DNA of 9,281 bases. It comes from Nitrosomonadales bacterium (GTDB lineage Bacteria; Pseudomonadota; Gammaproteobacteria; Burkholderiales; Gallionellaceae). The stretch is from contig JACREA010000144.1 of NCBI GenBank assembly GCA_016218465.1, forward strand, positions 1 through 9,281. The letters run 5' to 3'. The notes beneath the pieces are model-generated. The model ran no database searches and was not told the DNA's origin. It worked only from the letters and a program-made list of their open reading frames with translations. The position numbers were made by a program, and so were the translations under genes. This document shows positions 6,640-9,281 of the stretch, in pieces. Every line of letters starts with the position of its first letter. Position 1 is the first letter of the stretch.

Positions 6640-8640
6640 ATGGCATCAAAACTGACATTACCCAAATTCGATCTGTCTGCATTGGCTGCAAACGTCAAGC
6701 TACCGCTGATCGGGAAATTGCCTATTACGCAGAGATTGATTGTTTTGGGTGCGTTGGCGTTATTGTGTTCCGTGATCGCAGGCTCGTTCGTTTACATTAA
6801 CAATCGCGAAGCGGTTTATATAACGGCATATGCGACGGAGTCGGGCAAATTGCGGATGTTGCCGCAACGGTTGGCCAAACAGGTACTGCTCAGCCAGCAA
6901 GGTAACGCCATTGCGTTTGATGATTTGACCAGGAGCCGGCAGGATTACGCAAGAGTTATCCAAAAACTGGATAAAGGAGACAACGATCTTCCTGCAACCA
7001 GCGGAGCAGCACGCGAGGTCATGAATAAGCTGATTGCCGGTGCGTCAAAAATGGCGCTTGATGTTAAAACTGTAGAAGATAGCCGCGCCGAATTTGTGAT
7101 GGCGGGAAATGCAATTGGTGTTATTGAAGCTGAAAGCGGCGAATTTCGCAAGCTCTCACAACAAATGATCGATGGCTCTTCGGGTGAACAAAAAGCAGCT
7201 GCAATACGGTTGGCTTTGTCGATGGAACGTATTGTCAGAGATTCCACCAGGATGCTGGTGAACGATGTTACAACAGAACAATTGACGCAGTTGGAGGCTT
7301 ATGCTCTTGCTGCCAAGAACGATCTGGCGGTGCTTCCCGCTGCCGATCCGAATGTGCAAGCTTTGGCAAAAATTATTGAGTCATATCGGAATAGCATCGG
7401 GGTACTTGCTACGCAGTCACCCAAACTGGCGAAGGCGAAAATTGCTGCAAGAGCTGTTCTTTCAACTTCAGACACACTGATGAGAGACGCTCAAGTGCTG
7501 GTAGATGTTTATCTGGGTTCTACGGCAGCGCGCTTCTCCAGTACCGTGGCGCCTGTTGCGGCAGGTTTCGTGCTGTTGCTGTTGCTGCTGATTTCCAAGG
7601 AATACATAGGGGAAATACACCGCCGCGCCGAGCTTGTAGAGTACACGAATAGCCGCAATCAAAGCGCGATTCTGCGTTTGATGAATGAGCTTGGCGATCT
7701 TGCGGATGGTGATTTGACGGTGCGTGCCACAGTGTCTGAAGACATCACCGGCGCAATCGCCGATTCATTGAATTACACCACTGAGGAGTTCCGTAAACTT
7801 GTGGCCCGGATTACCGCAGCTGCAGAACAGATGGGGCAGGCAACGAAAGACGCAGAAGCCATTTCCAGTGGGCTTTTGGAAGCTACGCAAACCCAGGCAA
7901 GGGAAATTCAGGGGGCAGGCGAAGCGGTTCAGTTGATGGCAAAATCCATCAAAGAGGTGGATTCAAGCGCAGCGCAGTCTGCCGATGTGGCGCGCAGGAC
8001 GCTGGCTGCAACTGAGCAGGGTGCGCGAGCGGTGCGTAATACCATCAGCGGCATGGACGATATCCGCGAACAGATTCAGGAAACATCCAAACGAATTAAA
8101 CGGCTCGGCGAAAGCTCACAGGAGATCGGCGAAATCGTGGATCTGATTTCCGATATTACCGAACAGACCAACGTGTTGGCGTTGAACGCGGCTATCCAGG
8201 CGGCTTCTGCCGGTGAGGCGGGTCGGGGCTTCTCGGTAGTTGCGGAGGAGGTGCAGCGGCTGGCGGAACGCTCCGCCGAGGCAACCAAGCAGATCGGCGC
8301 GCTGGTGAAAACCATTCAGGGCGATACCCATGACGCCGTAGCAGCGATGGAGAAGAGCACTCTGGGCGTTGTGGAAGGCGCCAAGTTGTCTGACGAGGCC
8401 GGTCAGTCGTTGCGTGAAATCGAACAGGTGTCGAACGAATTGGCGACACTGATTAACAGCATTTCGACATCTACCCAAGTGCAAGCCGACATGGCGGGCG
8501 AAGTGGCCAAAGGGATGCAGGATATTCTTAAAATTACCGTGCAGACCACCGAAGGCACGCGCCTGACAGCAAATTCCATCGCGCAGTTGACCAATTTGGC
8601 ATCTGATTTGAGAGGTTCAGTGGCGGGCTTCAAACTGTAA
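6640..8640 (+). CDS. pilJ: Type IV pilus methyl-accepting chemotaxis receptor PilJ
   Basis: PilJ is the inner-membrane receptor of the Pil-Chp system; in P. aeruginosa it interacts with pilin and responds to surface contact. The 666-residue protein has transmembrane segment one at about 33-53 and segment two at about 303-319 (VAPVAAGFVLLLLLLIS), enclosing a periplasmic region. That region has two PilJ-type units: GKLRMLPQRLAKQ (69-81) and LALSMERIVRDSTRML (191-206). A HAMP-like segment follows (about 345-390), then a long coiled-coil signalling domain (about 395-666). The hairpin tip includes DITEQTNVLALNAAIQAASA (505-524) and GEAGRGFSVVAEEV (525-538). The Q-AASAGEAG form, in place of the usual E-AARAGEQG, is typical of PilJ. 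No C-terminal pentapeptide for CheR/CheB docking is seen (it ends VAGFKL). The ribosome binding site AAAGGA lies at 6627-6632. It is complete and intact. Confidence 0.95.
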   Translation: MASKLTLPKFDLSALAANVKLPLIGKLPITQRLIVLGALALLCSVIAGSFVYINNREAVYITAYATESGKLRMLPQRLAKQVLLSQQGNAIAFDDLTRSRQDYARVIQKLDKGDNDLPATSGAAREVMNKLIAGASKMALDVKTVEDSRAEFVMAGNAIGVIEAESGEFRKLSQQMIDGSSGEQKAAAIRLALSMERIVRDSTRMLVNDVTTEQLTQLEAYALAAKNDLAVLPAADPNVQALAKIIESYRNSIGVLATQSPKLAKAKIAARAVLSTSDTLMRDAQVLVDVYLGSTAARFSSTVAPVAAGFVLLLLLLISKEYIGEIHRRAELVEYTNSRNQSAILRLMNELGDLADGDLTVRATVSEDITGAIADSLNYTTEEFRKLVARITAAAEQMGQATKDAEAISSGLLEATQTQAREIQGAGEAVQLMAKSIKEVDSSAAQSADVARRTLAATEQGARAVRNTISGMDDIREQIQETSKRIKRLGESSQEIGEIVDLISDITEQTNVLALNAAIQAASAGEAGRGFSVVAEEVQRLAERSAEATKQIGALVKTIQGDTHDAVAAMEKSTLGVVEGAKLSDEAGQSLREIEQVSNELATLINSISTSTQVQADMAGEVAKGMQDILKITVQTTEGTRLTANSIAQLTNLASDLRGSVAGFKL

Positions 8641-8658
8641 TACTCATCGAAACCGCAC

Positions 8659-9281
8659 ATGATCAACAGCGCACGATTCGATCCAAATACACTGGCCGCC
8701 GTGAAGCCCGGCGTGGACGGTGCATTGGCCGAAATCAGTCTCCAGATGGAGCGGTATTTAAGCGCCCCCGCCGAAAATGTGGAGGCTCTGGAGGTCGCAT
8801 GCGCCGAATTTCATCGTTTGCTGGGCGTGCTCAAGATGGTTGGCCTGGATGGACTGGTGGTGTTTTGCTCCGAATTTGAGCTGGCGCTCAGCGAACTCAA
8901 AGAGAACCCGAAACAAGTGTCCAATTTGTACCGCGATGTAATGCGCCGCGCCTTGTTCGCTGTCACACACTTTCTCGACGCGCTGGCCGATGGTGCGGAT
9001 AACGCCACACTGCGCCTGTTCACCCAATATCAGGAGTTACAGCAGTTGCGCGGTTTGGAGCTGGCCTTCGAAATGGACCTGTTCTATCCCAATCTTGTTG
9101 TGCAATTGCCGCAACAGATATTGAAACCCCCTCAGCAGGAAGGTGCGGCAGCCCGGCTCAAGAGTTTGCGCGGCCAATATCAGCAGGGATTGTTGCGGTG
9201 GTTGCGCCAGGAAGGTGTGACTGCAGCATTGCAATCAATGCAACAAGCCTTGGCCGGCGCGATGTTTTGTGAGCCGCAGGA
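8659..9281 (+). CDS. chpA: N-terminal part of the Pil-Chp histidine kinase ChpA (PilL), cut by the window edge
   Basis: ChpA/PilL is the large hybrid CheA-type kinase of the Pil-Chp pathway, usually with several Hpt domains, a kinase core, a CheW-like part and a C-terminal receiver. Only the first 207 residues lie in the window, and the frame is open to the edge. Residues about 45-75 contain FHRLLGVLKMVGLDGL (51-66), the Hpt-like helix that opens ChpA/PilL proteins. The usual HxxKG phospho-site reads H52-RL-L-G56, with lysine replaced by leucine, so this copy may not be phosphorylated. The rest is mostly helical, as expected for the N-terminal region. The ATG at 8659 is the first start in frame after the pilJ stop 18 bases upstream and has no clear ribosome binding site. 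Identity rests partly on position directly after pilGHIJ. Confidence 0.82.
   Translation, partial: MINSARFDPNTLAAVKPGVDGALAEISLQMERYLSAPAENVEALEVACAEFHRLLGVLKMVGLDGLVVFCSEFELALSELKENPKQVSNLYRDVMRRALFAVTHFLDALADGADNATLRLFTQYQELQQLRGLELAFEMDLFYPNLVVQLPQQILKPPQQEGAAARLKSLRGQYQQGLLRWLRQEGVTAALQSMQQALAGAMFCEPQ

Overview
This window reads as ordinary chromosomal DNA of a Gram-negative bacterium, most likely a betaproteobacterium of the Gallionella/Sideroxydans/Nitrosomonadales type. That placement is inferred from protein character, namely the CNHCPY thioredoxin-like protein, the paired trkA-trkH genes and the PilG/H/I/J/ChpA set. It has not been checked by a search. No insertion sequence, phage gene, tRNA, rRNA or CRISPR array is visible, and coding density is very high. 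The longest stretch without a confident gene is about 118 bases (5210-5327).

Layout. (1) Positions 10-878, minus strand: rsmE (16S rRNA U1498 methyltransferase), followed 17 bases downstream by a very short tautomerase-family reading frame that stops at residue 39. (2) Positions 879-951: a 73-base divergent intergenic region with a good sigma70-like promoter candidate for rsmE. (3) Positions 952-2342, plus strand: a thioredoxin/peroxiredoxin-like protein with a CxxC motif, then an inositol-monophosphatase-family phosphatase. (4) Positions 2376-5209: trkA and trkH, overlapping by one base, encoding a Trk-type potassium uptake system (NAD-binding gating subunit plus membrane channel subunit). 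(5) Positions 5328-9281: pilG, pilH, pilI, pilJ and the start of chpA (pilL), which is the Pil-Chp chemosensory pathway controlling type IV pili. chpA runs off the end of the window.

How the genes work together. TrkA binds the cytoplasmic face of TrkH and gates K+ entry in response to nucleotides. In the Pil-Chp system PilJ is the membrane receptor, PilI the CheW-type coupler, ChpA the histidine kinase, and PilG and PilH the two receiver-only response regulators that set pilus extension and retraction, twitching and surface responses. All plus-strand genes from 952 onward are closely spaced, so read-through transcription from trk into pil is possible. A separate weak promoter candidate lies in the trkH-pilG gap.

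I found no convincing undescribed system. The points most worth a second look are the tautomerase truncation, the missing pilK between pilJ and chpA, the single in-frame TAA separating pilJ from a chpA start that has no ribosome binding site, and the non-consensus first phosphotransfer-like domain of ChpA.
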